Origin: Bradyrhizobium sp. WSM1417
GTDB lineage: Bacteria; Pseudomonadota; Alphaproteobacteria; Rhizobiales; Xanthobacteraceae
Direction: 5' to 3'
NCBI RefSeq assembly: GCF_000515415.1
Contig: NZ_KI911783.1
Span: 7,365,831 to 7,429,830, forward strand
DNA: 64,000 bases
Part shown: positions 27,718 through 37,300 of the stretch, one piece after another
Numbering within the stretch: position 1 is the first letter of the stretch
How the letters are laid out: the number at the start of each line of letters is the position of its first letter
Notes under the pieces: model-generated
The model's database searches: none
Seen by the model: the letters and a program-made list of their open reading frames with translations, nothing else
Told to the model about the DNA's origin: nothing
Made by a program: the position numbers and the translations under genes

Positions 27718-29211
27718 ATGGCTGCCAGTATTTTGATCGCCGACGACGACGCTGTAGCCCGCCGGCTGGTCGAAAACATGGTGCAGAAATGCGGCTATGA
27801 GACGATCGTGGTGGACTCCGGCGACGCGGCGATTGCCGCCCTCACCGCCCCTGACGCGGCCATCGACGGCGTCATCCTCGATCTCGTGATGCCCGGCCTC
27901 GACGGCATGGGCGTGCTGGCGAAAATCCGCGAAGCGGGTCTCAGCATCCCCGTGATCGTGCAGACGGCCCATGGCGGCATCGACAATGTGATCTCGGCGA
28001 TGCGCGCGGGCGCGGCCGATTTCGTGGTCAAGCCGGTCGGCCTCGAGCGGCTCCAGGTCTCCCTTCGCAACGCGCTCAATTCGTCCGCGCTCAAGGGCGA
28101 ATTGCAGCGCATCCGTCACAGCCGCGAGGGCCGGCTGACCTTCTCCGACATCATCACCCGCGCCGAGGCGATGGCGGGCGTGATGCGCGCGGCGCAGAAA
28201 GCAACAAACTCATCGATCCCGGTGCTGATCGAGGGCGAGTCCGGCGTCGGCAAAGAGATGTTCGCGCGCGCCATCCATGGCAGCGGCGAGCGCAAGGCAA
28301 AGCCCTTCGTCGCGGTCAATTGCGGCGCGATCCCCGACAACCTCGTCGAGTCCATCCTGTTCGGTCACGAGAAGGGTGCCTTCACCGGCGCCACCGAACG
28401 CCACACCGGCAAATTCGTCGAAGCCCATGGCGGCACGCTGTTTCTGGACGAGGTCAGCGAGCTGCCGCTGAGCGCGCAGGTCAAGCTGCTTCGCGCGCTC
28501 CAGGAAGGCGCGGTCGAGGCGGTCGGCGGCCGCAAACCCGTCAAGGTCGACGTCCGCATCATCTCGGCGACCAACCGCAGGCTGCTTGAGCGGGTCAAGC
28601 AGGGCCACTTCCGGGAGGATTTGTTCTATCGCCTGCACGTGCTGCCGCTGACGATCCCCTCGCTGCGCGCCCGGCGCGAGGACATCCCGCATCTGCTCAG
28701 GCATTTCCTGGCGCGCTTTGCCGCCGAGGAGAACCGCCCCATCACCGGCATCAGCGGCGAGGCCGTTGCGCACCTCGCCCAGCTCGATTGGCCCGGCAAC
28801 ATCCGCCAGCTCGAAAACGCCGTCTACCGCGCCGTGGTGATGAGCGACGGCGACCAGCTTGGCCTTGACGACTTCCCCCTGATCGCCTCGCAGCCGCATC
28901 CGGGAGCAGACATTCCGACCGCGCCACTGATGCTGGAGCCGATCGCGGCCCCCTCCGTCGTGTCGGGTAATGACATACCGATCGCACCGCTGCCGCAAGC
29001 GGGTGCTCTCTCCATGCTGACCGCGACCGGCGACGTCCGGCCGCTGGAGGACATCGAGAACGAGATCATCCGTTTCGCGATCTCGCATTATCGCGGGCAG
29101 ATGTCCGAGGTCGCCCGCCGCCTCAAAATCGGCCGGTCCACCCTCTACCGCAAACTCGATGAGGCCGGGGTTCCCGGCCATGGCGGCAAAAGCGGTGAGG
29201 AGACGCACTGA
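27718..29211 (+). CDS. Sigma-54-dependent response regulator, TacA-like
   Basis: 497 residues. A receiver domain (about 1-125) carries acidic ADDD at 8-11 and the phosphoacceptor Asp55 in VILDLVMPG. A AAA+ domain (about 150-385) follows with Walker A GESGVGKE, the sigma-54 contact loop GAFTGA near 221, Walker B GGTLFLDE and the arginine-finger region REDLFYRLHVLPL. A Fis-type helix-turn-helix (about 450-485, EVARRLKIGRSTLYRKLDEAG) ends it. The receiver and linker resemble Caulobacter TacA more than NtrC, from memory. No histidine kinase is adjacent, as for TacA, which is fed by a phosphorelay. Confidence 0.9.
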   Translation: MAASILIADDDAVARRLVENMVQKCGYETIVVDSGDAAIAALTAPDAAIDGVILDLVMPGLDGMGVLAKIREAGLSIPVIVQTAHGGIDNVISAMRAGAADFVVKPVGLERLQVSLRNALNSSALKGELQRIRHSREGRLTFSDIITRAEAMAGVMRAAQKATNSSIPVLIEGESGVGKEMFARAIHGSGERKAKPFVAVNCGAIPDNLVESILFGHEKGAFTGATERHTGKFVEAHGGTLFLDEVSELPLSAQVKLLRALQEGAVEAVGGRKPVKVDVRIISATNRRLLERVKQGHFREDLFYRLHVLPLTIPSLRARREDIPHLLRHFLARFAAEENRPITGISGEAVAHLAQLDWPGNIRQLENAVYRAVVMSDGDQLGLDDFPLIASQPHPGADIPTAPLMLEPIAAPSVVSGNDIPIAPLPQAGALSMLTATGDVRPLEDIENEIIRFAISHYRGQMSEVARRLKIGRSTLYRKLDEAGVPGHGGKSGEETH

Positions 29212-29558
29212 GCCTGACGCGAACGGAGGTTCGTCCGGGCGGAGCGATACGACTGTAAGCCGTTCGTAGGACGACGGAATTCGACTGCGATTTGAACCGT
29301 GACTTGGAAGTGACAGACACAGGGAAAAGCGCGTGTCAGAAGCGCACAATCCGTTGCCAAGAGGCTTGCTTGAAGTCAGTTTGTCGTGAGTTGTCCCGGG
29401 TAGCGCTGGCTGCGAAATCGGGGCCTGTATATCGTCTGCGTAGGATTCGTTGCGTGCAGGCGTGCAACTTTCGAGAGGCCGGCGCGGTTTAGCCGAAGCT
29501 CAATAGGCGATAACGAAGCTGTTCCACGGGGGACAGTTCACCCGAGGGGTGCGACACA
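29212..29558. other. Non-coding region upstream of the L,D-transpeptidase gene
   Basis: 347 bases between two co-directional genes. I see a short stem (CGAAC/GTTCG near 29228-29241) close to the end of the regulator gene and no clear promoter. A search by eye for a -24/-12 sigma-54 promoter that the preceding activator might use found none convincing. Confidence 0.4.
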
Positions 29559-31751
29559 ATGCGTGACTGTTTGAACCACCGTGCAGGCTTTGACCGCGTT
29601 TTGATAACGGTCGCGGCGACCTTCCTCACGGTATCGGCCAGCTCGGCCCTTGCGCAGGATCAGGCGCGCAGCAGCGCTGCCGAGCTCGCGATCGAAGCCG
29701 CAATCCCGCGCCCCGAACCCGCAAACGTCCCGCCCCCGACCGCATCAGACATCAAGCTCGACACCACCGCCACTGTGGTGGACCCTGCCAAGGAGCCCGC
29801 TAGGGAACCCCTGAAAGCCGAAGCCGCTCCCGCGCCGGACAAGGTCGAGACCAAGCCTTCCGACGTCGCCACCACACCGGCGACCGAGGCGCCGAAGAGC
29901 GAGACGGCGAAGACCGAACCTGCCAAGACTGAACCTGCCAGGACCGAACCTGCGAAGGCCGACACGGCGACAACGCCGGCCGCGCCCGCCACCGCTGCGG
30001 CTCCGGCCTCGGAGCCGGTGAAGGCCGCGAGCAACGTTCCCGCCGCGGACCAGCCGGTCGCCGACAAGCTCAAGGACGCCATCGGCGCCAAGGCTTCGCG
30101 CTATTTCGACCGCAAGAACGAACGCGCGGCGATCGAGAAGTTTTACGGTGCACGCGACTTCGCGCCGGTCTGGACCCAGGGCGGCAGCCTGACCGCTGCG
30201 GCCAAGGGCGTGATCGCACGGCTGAAGGACGCGGCGTCCGACGGTCTCAATCCGGCCGATTACCCGCTGCCGGACTTCGCAGCCGCCACGACACCCGATA
30301 CGCTCGCCGATGCCGAGCTCAAGCTTACCGCCAGCATGTTCGACTATGCGCGCCAGGCTCAGAGCGGCCGCATGCACTGGTCGCAGGTCAGCGGAGACAT
30401 CCTCTATCCCGAGCATCCGATTGATCCGAACGAGGTGCTCGCCAAGGTCACGACGGCGGCGGACGCCTCCGCGGCGCTCGACAGCTACAATCCGCCGCAG
30501 AAGCTCTACAAGGAGCTGAAGGCGAAGCTCGCGGAGCTCCGCGGCCAGGGCAACGGCCCAGTGATCGAGATCGCCGATGGTCCGACGCTGAAATACACCC
30601 CGGCCGGCAAGAAGCAGGCTGAAATCGTCGTTGAAGATCCGCGCGTGCCGCAGCTGCGCGCCAAGCTCGGCATCGCCGAGAACGCCAACGACACCCGCTA
30701 TGACGCGGCGGTCGCTGAAGCCGTGCGCAAGTTCCAGAACGGCGCCGAGCTCAAGGCGACCGGCATTCTCGACGACAAGACGGTCAAGGCGATCAACACG
30801 CCGAAGCGCGACAAGCAGATCGACGTGGTGCTGATGAACATGGAGCGCTGGCGCTGGCTGCCGCGCGACCTCGGCGTGCCGTCGCTCGGCGATGCCTACG
30901 TCATCCTCAACATTCCCGACTACACGCTCAAGGTGATGCAGCGCGGCCAGCAGGTCTGGACCACCCGCGTAGTCACCGGCAAGCCCGGCACGCATGCGAC
31001 TCCGCTGCTCACCGAGACGATGAAGTACATCACGGTCAATCCGACCTGGAACGTGCCGCCGTCGATTGTCTACAACGAATATCTGCCGGCGCTTCAGCAG
31101 GATCCCACCGTGCTCCAGCGCATGGGCCTCAAGCTCGAGCAGAACCGCGACGGTTCGGTGCACATCTCGCAGCCGCCCGGTGAGGCCAACGCGCTCGGCC
31201 GCATCCGCTTCAATTTCCCCAACAAGTTCCTGGTCTATCAGCACGACACGCCGGACAAAAACTTGTTCGCCCGCGACGAACGCGCCTTCAGCCACGGCTG
31301 CATGCGCGTGCAGAACCCGGATCAGTACGCGTCGGTTCTGCTCAACATCGCGATGCCGAACGAGAAGTACACGCCGGAACGCATCCGCAGCATGTACGGC
31401 AAGAGCGAGATCGACCTGAAATTCCCGACCCCGATCCCGGTCAACATCACCTATCAGACCGCATTCGTGGACGATGGCGGCAAGCTGCAATTCCGCAAGG
31501 ACGTCTATGGCCGCGACGCGACCATGATCAACATCCTGAAGAACGGCCGCGGCAAGGATCTCGAGAACGTGGTCGCGCATTCCCAGCCGAGCTATTCACG
31601 CCCGGCAACAACATTGCCGAACGGCGTGTTGGCAGCCAACAATGGCGGCTCGTCCGGCCCGAACTTCTTCGAGCGGCTGTTCGGCGCGCCGACCCCGCCG
31701 CCGGCTCCGGTCGGCCGCCGTCCGCAGCAGCAGCGGGTGTTCACCCGCTGA
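29559..31751 (+). CDS. L,D-transpeptidase (YcbB/YkuD type), periplasmic
   Basis: 730 residues. A signal peptide ends near ASSALAQ (residue 33). Residues about 45-170 are low-complexity Ala/Pro/Lys with a tandem TEPAKTEPARTEPAK repeat, probably a flexible wall spacer. A scaffold region and a peptidoglycan-binding helix bundle (about 365-415, VAEAVRKFQNGAELKATGIL) precede the YkuD catalytic domain (about 450-620) with the nucleophile motif SHGCMRV near residue 578. It makes 3-3 cross-links in peptidoglycan or attaches proteins to it. Pairs functionally with the YcbK-type gene that follows. Confidence 0.92.
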   Translation: MRDCLNHRAGFDRVLITVAATFLTVSASSALAQDQARSSAAELAIEAAIPRPEPANVPPPTASDIKLDTTATVVDPAKEPAREPLKAEAAPAPDKVETKPSDVATTPATEAPKSETAKTEPAKTEPARTEPAKADTATTPAAPATAAAPASEPVKAASNVPAADQPVADKLKDAIGAKASRYFDRKNERAAIEKFYGARDFAPVWTQGGSLTAAAKGVIARLKDAASDGLNPADYPLPDFAAATTPDTLADAELKLTASMFDYARQAQSGRMHWSQVSGDILYPEHPIDPNEVLAKVTTAADASAALDSYNPPQKLYKELKAKLAELRGQGNGPVIEIADGPTLKYTPAGKKQAEIVVEDPRVPQLRAKLGIAENANDTRYDAAVAEAVRKFQNGAELKATGILDDKTVKAINTPKRDKQIDVVLMNMERWRWLPRDLGVPSLGDAYVILNIPDYTLKVMQRGQQVWTTRVVTGKPGTHATPLLTETMKYITVNPTWNVPPSIVYNEYLPALQQDPTVLQRMGLKLEQNRDGSVHISQPPGEANALGRIRFNFPNKFLVYQHDTPDKNLFARDERAFSHGCMRVQNPDQYASVLLNIAMPNEKYTPERIRSMYGKSEIDLKFPTPIPVNITYQTAFVDDGGKLQFRKDVYGRDATMINILKNGRGKDLENVVAHSQPSYSRPATTLPNGVLAANNGGSSGPNFFERLFGAPTPPPAPVGRRPQQQRVFTR

Positions 31752-31799
31752 GCCAGGCCCGTCCCGACGCCTGATTTCCTGAAATTCTGCAATAAAATC

Positions 31800-31828
31800 A
31801 GCGACCTCATCCTCTGGATGGGGTCGCT
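31800..31828 (+). terminator. Stem-loop after the L,D-transpeptidase gene
   Basis: Arms AGCGACCTCATCC (31800-31812) and GGATGGGGTCGCT (31816-31828) pair with one wobble around a TCT loop. It is 49 bases after the stop. No T-run follows, so termination is likely but not certain. Confidence 0.5.
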
Positions 31829-32027
31829 TAACGTTAACCATTCTCCACCTGACCTCGGGCAGCGGGCCTTTTTTCGCCACACTCACCCGGTTAGGTTCGC
31901 GATCTGACTTGGTTTGGGGACGGGAAGGTCAACCTCGAATTAACCTTCTCGCTTTAACAAAGCGTTCATCCTCTTTCGCGCGCTACGGGGTTAGCGGGAG
32001 AGTCCATTTTGAACGCTCGTCGACTGG

Positions 32028-33662
32028 GTGGGCTCTAACGTGCTGACTGGTATCGCACGCCAATTTGCTGTGCTGTCGTTGTCCCATGCGGGAGTGAAGG
32101 CCGGATCACGGATCGGCCTCGCTGCCGTATTGCTGCTTGCTGCCGCGGGTTCAGTTCATAACGCCGCCGCGCTCAACGAGACCAAGACGCTCTCCTTCCA
32201 CCACACCCATTCCGGCGAAGACCTCACCGTCACCTTCAAGCGCGACGGGCGCTATGACGAAGCGGCGCTGAAGCAGATCAACCACTTCCTGCGCGACTGG
32301 CGCAGCCAGGACGAGACGGTCATGGACCGTCACCTCTTCGACATCCTCTGGGAAGTCTACCGCGACGTCGACGGCAAGCAGCCGATCCAGATCATCTCCG
32401 CCTACCGCTCGCCCGCCACCAACTCCATGCTCCGCCGCCGCTCCTCCGGCGTGGCGCGCTTCAGCCAGCACATGCTGGGGCATGCGATGGACTTCTACAT
32501 CCCGAACGTGCCGCTGGAGCAGATCCGCTTCGCCGGCCTGCGCCTCCAGCGCGGCGGCGTCGGCTTCTACCCGACCTCCGGCTCGCCGTTCGTACATCTG
32601 GACACCGGCAGCATCCGGCATTGGCCGCGCATGACGCATGACCAGCTCGCCCGGGTCTTCCCGGACGGACGCACCGTCCATGTCCCGACCGACGGCACGC
32701 CGCTGAAGGGCTATGAGCTCGCCAAGGCCGAGATCGAGCGGCGCGGCAGCGGCGAGGATTCCGGCAGCAAGTCGAACTTCTTTGCCGCCCTGTTCAAGGG
32801 CAAGCCGGCTCCGGCCGCCGCGAGCAACGACGAGGATGACGAGGGCGCGCCCGCTCCGTCCGCGAAGACTGTCGCGCCGACCGTGGTCGCCGCCGCGACC
32901 AAGCCGGCCGATCCGGTGCCGACGCCGCGCGCCAAGCCATCAGTCGCGGCGACGATCCAGCTCGCCTCGGCCGATGCGCAGGTCTTCGCGCTGCCCAAGC
33001 CGAAGCCGGCGCCCGTGGCTGACAAGCCGGCCGCCGGCAAATCTGCTGACGCCAAGCCCGAGACGCCCGCCGACATCATCAATGCCCGTGGCTTCTGGGA
33101 TGCCCCGGCTACGCCGCAGCAGGCGACGCCGGCCCAGATTGCCGCGCTGAAGGCCCGGCAGGCGCTTGCCGCCGCCACCGATCCGCAGCCGACCGCGAGC
33201 GTGTCCAGCGCCGCCTATCAGGCACTGGCCTACGCGCCGGCGTCCGCTTCCCCGGTCGACCGCGCCAATGTCGTTGCCGCCTCCGCACCGATCCCGCGCT
33301 CCGCCCGTCCCGCCGCCGCGTCGCGCAACCTTGCGCCCGCGACCGAGATCAACACGGTGGTCGGCAAGCGCGTCGACGGCATGGTCGCAACCGCGACCCG
33401 GCTCTCCGCAGCCAAGGGCGAAAGCGTCTGGCTCAAGATCGTGATGCTGTCGCCGAGCGCCAGCCGCGCGATGTCGGTCACGCTGATGGGCGAGCTCGAC
33501 ACGGCCGCGATGCGCGCCTACTTCGTCAAGCCGCAGTCCGTGATCGCCATGGGTTTTGCCGACGATCCGATGCAGGGCCTGTCCTGCGACAGCTTCTCGG
33601 GCACTGCCACCGCCAAGCTCGAGACGACGTCGTTCGTCATGCGGACCGCCGCGTTGCGCTAA
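32028..33662 (+). CDS. DUF882 (YcbK-like, M15-type) periplasmic peptidase with long C-terminal extension
   Basis: 544 residues from GTG at 32028; a second GTG at 32040 is an equally open choice, and an in-frame stop lies upstream. A signal peptide ends near GSVHNAAA. The DUF882 domain (about 50-205) shows the peptidase M15 zinc pattern SQHMLGHAMDFYIP and FVHLDTGSIRHW. Residues after 230 are Ala/Pro/Lys-rich with no clear domain until a short conserved C-terminal segment (VWLKIVMLSPSASRAMSVTL). The likely role is cleavage or remodelling of peptidoglycan peptides, alongside the L,D-transpeptidase upstream. Confidence 0.85.
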   Translation: MGSNVLTGIARQFAVLSLSHAGVKAGSRIGLAAVLLLAAAGSVHNAAALNETKTLSFHHTHSGEDLTVTFKRDGRYDEAALKQINHFLRDWRSQDETVMDRHLFDILWEVYRDVDGKQPIQIISAYRSPATNSMLRRRSSGVARFSQHMLGHAMDFYIPNVPLEQIRFAGLRLQRGGVGFYPTSGSPFVHLDTGSIRHWPRMTHDQLARVFPDGRTVHVPTDGTPLKGYELAKAEIERRGSGEDSGSKSNFFAALFKGKPAPAAASNDEDDEGAPAPSAKTVAPTVVAAATKPADPVPTPRAKPSVAATIQLASADAQVFALPKPKPAPVADKPAAGKSADAKPETPADIINARGFWDAPATPQQATPAQIAALKARQALAAATDPQPTASVSSAAYQALAYAPASASPVDRANVVAASAPIPRSARPAAASRNLAPATEINTVVGKRVDGMVATATRLSAAKGESVWLKIVMLSPSASRAMSVTLMGELDTAAMRAYFVKPQSVIAMGFADDPMQGLSCDSFSGTATAKLETTSFVMRTAALR

Positions 33663-33677
33663 GGCCTTCGCGCGCCG

Positions 33678-34100
33678 CTAACGCTTCTTCCTTCGTCGAT
33701 CCAGATGATACGTCAACGCCAGCGACAGGCAGATCGATAGGTCCTGCTTCGGCAGCTTGCCCGACACCGGCAACAGCAGCGCCCTGGTCTGCCGATATTC
33801 GAACCGATCGGGAAAGCGTTCGCGAAAGGTATCGACCAGCGTCGTCTTGCAGTTGAACAGAATCGCGGCTTGCGCGGAGTCCTTCAGGCGGCCGAGCCGG
33901 ATCGTGCTGCCACTGCCGGTCTCTTCGGTCAGATAAGCAGGCTCGCCCCATTTCAACGTTTCGGTGAGACGGCCGATGCCTTCATGCGCCGCGGCGATCG
34001 CGAAGATCAGCTCGCGTACCGAAAGCAGCCGTTTGCCGATCGACGCCGGAAAAGCGTAGTAGGCACGGCTTACCTCGCGCGGCAGCGGCGGCGCAGTCAC
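33678..34100 (-). CDS. DUF1801 domain protein
   Basis: 140 residues from a GTG start with AAAGGAGA seven bases upstream. The fold pattern LLSVRELIFAIAAAHEGI, LKWGEPAYLT and the mid-section AAILFNCKTTLV fit the YdhG/DUF1801 group, related to iron-chaperone frataxin-like folds. Function unknown. It is convergent with the DUF882 gene (15-base gap). Confidence 0.78.
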   Translation of the reverse strand: MTAPPLPREVSRAYYAFPASIGKRLLSVRELIFAIAAAHEGIGRLTETLKWGEPAYLTEETGSGSTIRLGRLKDSAQAAILFNCKTTLVDTFRERFPDRFEYRQTRALLLPVSGKLPKQDLSICLSLALTYHLDRRRKKR

Positions 34101-34122
34101 CGCGGTCTCCTTTGATCGACAT

Positions 34123-34154
34123 GGTGTCGCCCTGGCAAAAGCCAGGACGACACC
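34123..34154. repeat. Short palindromic repeat between gapR and the DUF1801 gene
   Basis: Arms GGTGTCGCCCTGGC (34123-34136) and GCCAGGACGACACC (34141-34154) pair over 14 positions with one mismatch around an AAAA loop. The form GTCGTCC...GGACGAC is familiar from dispersed Bradyrhizobium palindromes. It lies directly after the gapR stop and could fold in the mRNA. Confidence 0.5.
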
Positions 34155-34160
34155 GATAGC

Positions 34161-34433
34161 TCAGATCATTCCCAGAGCCTGCATGTAGGTCTCGAGGATC
34201 GTCTCGGCCTCGGCGCGCTCGTTCGGGTCCTGCTTGCGCATGCGCACGATGGTGCGCAGCGCCTTGACGTCGTAGCCGTTGCCCTTGGCCTCGGCGAATA
34301 CGTCGCGGATGTCGTCGGAGATCGCCTTCTTTTCTTCCTCCAGCCGCTCGATGCGCTCGATGATGGACTTGAGCTGGTCCTTGGCAAATTTCGTCGCGGG
34401 CTCGTCGTCGCGGACGGCGGCGGAGGTGGCCAT
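34161..34433 (-). CDS. gapR: GapR-type nucleoid-associated protein (DUF2312, UPF0335)
   Basis: 90 residues from the ATG at 34433 (GGGAG upstream; a longer frame to 34484 lacks one). The sequence [20 protein letters not shown] and [20 protein letters not shown] is the DUF2312 pattern. In Caulobacter the family member GapR binds overtwisted AT-rich DNA ahead of replication forks and is essential. The length and helix layout (coiled coil, then two short helices) fit. It may be followed by the DUF1801 gene on the same transcript, with a palindrome between. Confidence 0.93.
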   Translation of the reverse strand: MATSAAVRDDEPATKFAKDQLKSIIERIERLEEEKKAISDDIRDVFAEAKGNGYDVKALRTIVRMRKQDPNERAEAETILETYMQALGMI

Positions 34434-34642
34434 CTTGGTACTCCCAATAAAACTGGCAAAACGAGGTGACGCCGGCATCCTCACCGCGCGTGCTGGTTAG
34501 ACCCTTAGGGTTCGGACCTCTCGGGTTCAAGGCAGCATCGCGCTCGTCCACAGCGCGCCCACACCTTCCTACGACGCGTCGAAGAAAGCTGTTGTGTGAT
34601 GCGACTCAAGGGCACCGCATATCGGGCCGTCGGCGAGGCCGT

Positions 34643-34945
34643 TCAGTGCCCGGGATGAACCTTCTTCATGGCATCGAGCTGCTCAGGCGTGGCAGCGCCC
34701 TGGTATTTCGACTTCCATGCCTCGTAAGGCATGCCGTAGACGGCTTCCCGGCTCTCGTCCTTGCTCAAGGCGACGCCTTGGGCGTCAGCGGCGTCCTTGA
34801 GCCAGTTGGACAGGCAGTTGCGGCAGAAGCCTGCGAGATTCATCAGGTCGATGTTCTGGACGTCTGTCCGCGTCTTCAAATGATCGACCAGGCGCCGGAA
34901 AGCGGCAGCCTCGAGTTCCGTTCTGGTTTTGTCGTCGATTGCCAT
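34643..34945 (-). CDS. DUF1244 domain protein
   Basis: 100 residues, soluble, with the family pattern FRRLVDHLKTRTDVQNIDLM and FCRNCLSNWLKDAADAQG containing a CxxC-like pair (FCRNC), and EAVYGMPYEAWKSKYQ near the end. The family is conserved in proteobacteria and has no known function; the two cysteines could bind metal. It lies 210 bases upstream of gapR on the same strand. Confidence 0.9.
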   Translation of the reverse strand: MAIDDKTRTELEAAAFRRLVDHLKTRTDVQNIDLMNLAGFCRNCLSNWLKDAADAQGVALSKDESREAVYGMPYEAWKSKYQGAATPEQLDAMKKVHPGH

Positions 34946-35122
34946 GGCTGGATCCCTCGGCTTTGCGAAATTGGCTGTGACCTGGATGGGTCACCCTTAC
35001 GAGATCAGGTGGGGCCTGTCACAGATTTTGCCATATCGCGGCGCAAACGGGCGCGAAGCCGGCTCGGGCAGTTCCCGGGCCCTACGCCAAATCGTCAATG
35101 ATCTGATATAGCTTCCGCGACA

Positions 35123-35716
35123 ATGATCGCCGAATCTCCCCGCTCCCCCCTTCGCCTGCTCGCCCGGTTGGTCCCGGTGCTGGTGGTTGGCTTGCTATGC
35201 TTCTGGACCAGCCCGGCCTCGGCCGATTTCCGGCTTTGCAACAACACATCGAGCCGGGTCGGCATCGCGCTCGGCTATAAGGATGCCGAGGGCTGGACCA
35301 CCGAGGGCTGGTGGAACATCTCCTCCCGTTCCTGCGAGACCCTGCTGCGGGGAACGCTGGTGGCCCGCTTCTATTACATCTACGCCATCGACTATGACCG
35401 CGGCGGCGAATGGTCGGGCCAGGCCTTCATGTGCTCGCGCGACAAGGAGTTCACCATCCGCGGCACCGAGGATTGCCTCGCGCGCGGCTATGACCGGACC
35501 GGCTATTTCGAAGTCGATACCGGCGAGCAGCGGGCCTGGACGGTGCAGCTCACCGATGCCAACGAGCAGCCGTCAAAACAGCAGCGCGTGCCTGGTCTGC
35601 CCGGTCCTGTTGGCCCGGGGGTTCCGGGTTTGCCCAATGGCCCGCCCGGTGGTACGCCCCCCGCCGCGCCTGGCCTCGCGCCAGCTCCCTCGCCCCCGTC
35701 TGGAAATAAGCCATGA
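35123..35716 (+). CDS. DUF1036 periplasmic protein
   Basis: 197 residues. A long basic N-terminus and hydrophobic core (LVPVLVVGLLCFWTSPASA) form a signal peptide ending before DFRLCNNTSS. The DUF1036 domain (about 35-140) holds conserved cysteines (LCNNT, SCETLL, MCSRD, DCLARG), which could form disulphides. The C-terminus is a Pro/Gly-rich tail (LPGPVGPGVPGLPNGPPGG). Function unknown. Its stop overlaps the pyruvate kinase start (ATGA). Confidence 0.87.
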   Translation: MIAESPRSPLRLLARLVPVLVVGLLCFWTSPASADFRLCNNTSSRVGIALGYKDAEGWTTEGWWNISSRSCETLLRGTLVARFYYIYAIDYDRGGEWSGQAFMCSRDKEFTIRGTEDCLARGYDRTGYFEVDTGEQRAWTVQLTDANEQPSKQQRVPGLPGPVGPGVPGLPNGPPGGTPPAAPGLAPAPSPPSGNKP

Positions 35717-37149
35717 GGCGTCTTCGCCGTATCAAGATTCTCGCGACCCTCGGACCCGCCTCTTCGGACCTCGCGATGATCCGCCGCCTGTTCGAGGCCG
35801 GCGCCGACCTGTTCCGCATCAACATGAGCCACACCCCGCATGACAAGATGCGCGAGCTGGTGGCGACGATCCGCAACGTCGAGAGCAGCTATGGCAGGCC
35901 GATCGGCATTCTGGTCGATCTCCAGGGCCCAAAGCTCCGGCTCGGCGCCTTCGCCGAAGGCGCGGTCCAGCTCCAGAACGGCCAGACCTTCACATTGGAT
36001 TCCGACAAGACGCCGGGCGACTCCACCCGCGTCCAGCTTCCGCATCCGGAGATCCTGGCCGCGCTGCGGCCGGGCCATTCGCTGCTGCTCGACGACGGCA
36101 AGGTGAGGCTGATCGCCGAGGAGACCTCGAAGGAGCACGCGGTGACGCGCGTCGTGGTCGGCGGCCGGATGTCCGACCGCAAAGGCGTCAGCCTGCCCGA
36201 CACCGACTTGCCGGTCTCGGCGATGACGCCGAAGGACCGCGCCGATCTCGAGGCGGCGCTGGTCACCGGAGTCGACTGGATCGCGCTGTCCTTCGTGCAG
36301 CGGGCAGACGACGTGCTCGAGGCCAAGAAGATGATCCGCGGCCGTGCGGCGGTGATGGCCAAGATCGAGAAGCCGCAGGCGATCGATCGCCTCGCCGACA
36401 TCATCGACGCCTCTGACGCCCTGATGGTGGCGCGCGGCGACCTCGGCGTCGAGCTGCCGCTGGAACGCGTGCCGAGCCTGCAGAAGCAGATGACGCGCAT
36501 GGCGCGGCGCGCCGGCAAGCCGGTGGTGATCGCGACCCAGATGCTGGAATCGATGATCCAGTCGCCGGTGCCGACCCGCGCCGAGGTTTCCGACGTCGCC
36601 ACCGCCGTCTACGAAGGCGCCGACGCCATCATGCTGTCGGCCGAATCGGCGGCCGGCAAATTCCCGGTCGAGGCCGTCTCGACCATGAATCGCATCGGCG
36701 AGGAGGTCGAGCGCGACCCGATCTATCGCTCCGTCATCACCGCACAGCGCCCCGCCCCGGAAGCCACCGCCGGCGATGCCATCGCGGACGCTGCGCGGCA
36801 GATCGCCGAGACGCTCGACCTGCCGGCCCTGATCTGCTGGACCAGCTCGGGATCGACCGCCGTGCGCGTGGCGCGCGAGCGGCCGAAGCCGCCGATCGTG
36901 GCGATCACGCCGAACGTCGCGGCGGGACGCCGGCTGTCGGTCGTCTGGGGCATACATTGCGTGGTGGCGGAAGATGCGCGCGACCAGGACGACATGGTGA
37001 GCCGCGCCGGCCAGATCGCGTTCCGCGACGGCTTCGTCCGGGCCGGCCAGCGCGTGATCATCGTCGCCGGCGTGCCGCTCGGCATCCCCGGCACCACCAA
37101 CATGGTGCGCATCGCCTCGGTCGGCCCCGAGGGCGAAGCGAATATTTAG
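35713..37149 (+). CDS. pyk: Pyruvate kinase
   Basis: 478 residues. The catalytic landmarks are in order: KILATLGPASSD, RINMSHT, DLQGPKLRLG, SVVQR-like loop LSFVQRADDV, MAKIEKPQAID with the active lysine, MVARGDLGVELPLE and the signature ATQMLESMI. It makes pyruvate and ATP from phosphoenolpyruvate and ADP. The start overlaps the stop of the DUF1036 gene, so the two are co-transcribed. Confidence 0.97.
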   Translation: MRRLRRIKILATLGPASSDLAMIRRLFEAGADLFRINMSHTPHDKMRELVATIRNVESSYGRPIGILVDLQGPKLRLGAFAEGAVQLQNGQTFTLDSDKTPGDSTRVQLPHPEILAALRPGHSLLLDDGKVRLIAEETSKEHAVTRVVVGGRMSDRKGVSLPDTDLPVSAMTPKDRADLEAALVTGVDWIALSFVQRADDVLEAKKMIRGRAAVMAKIEKPQAIDRLADIIDASDALMVARGDLGVELPLERVPSLQKQMTRMARRAGKPVVIATQMLESMIQSPVPTRAEVSDVATAVYEGADAIMLSAESAAGKFPVEAVSTMNRIGEEVERDPIYRSVITAQRPAPEATAGDAIADAARQIAETLDLPALICWTSSGSTAVRVARERPKPPIVAITPNVAAGRRLSVVWGIHCVVAEDARDQDDMVSRAGQIAFRDGFVRAGQRVIIVAGVPLGIPGTTNMVRIASVGPEGEANI

Positions 37150-37170
37150 GTCCGCCAGCACGCGGCAAAC

Positions 37171-37210
37171 AAAAAATGTCGAAAACAACCCCATGCACAG
37201 TAGCCGGCGG
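37171..37210. repeat. Probable dispersed Bradyrhizobium intergenic motif
   Basis: The segment AATGTCGAAAACAACCCCAT with GCACAGTAG after it, between the convergent pyk and TetR genes, is one I recall recurring in intergenic regions of Bradyrhizobium and Rhodopseudomonas. This rests on memory only; only one copy is visible in this window. Confidence 0.35.
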
Positions 37211-37300
37211 GACCGGCGCATGTGCTGAGGTTTTTCGCAAAGGCGAACTCTGGCAATGGCCTGGGCGCGATCAGGTCCGCCGGTCGATCAGACTGACGTT

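Noticed and set aside
29745..31580. Long open frame antisense to the L,D-transpeptidase gene
   Set aside because: Codon bias produces open antisense frames here; the sense strand holds a signal peptide and the SHGCMR motif.
35503..37221. Long open frame antisense to pyruvate kinase (over 570 codons)
   Set aside because: It is the mirror of a high-GC gene with clear motifs on the other strand; no ribosome site and an unlike-protein composition (very His/Asp/Arg-rich).
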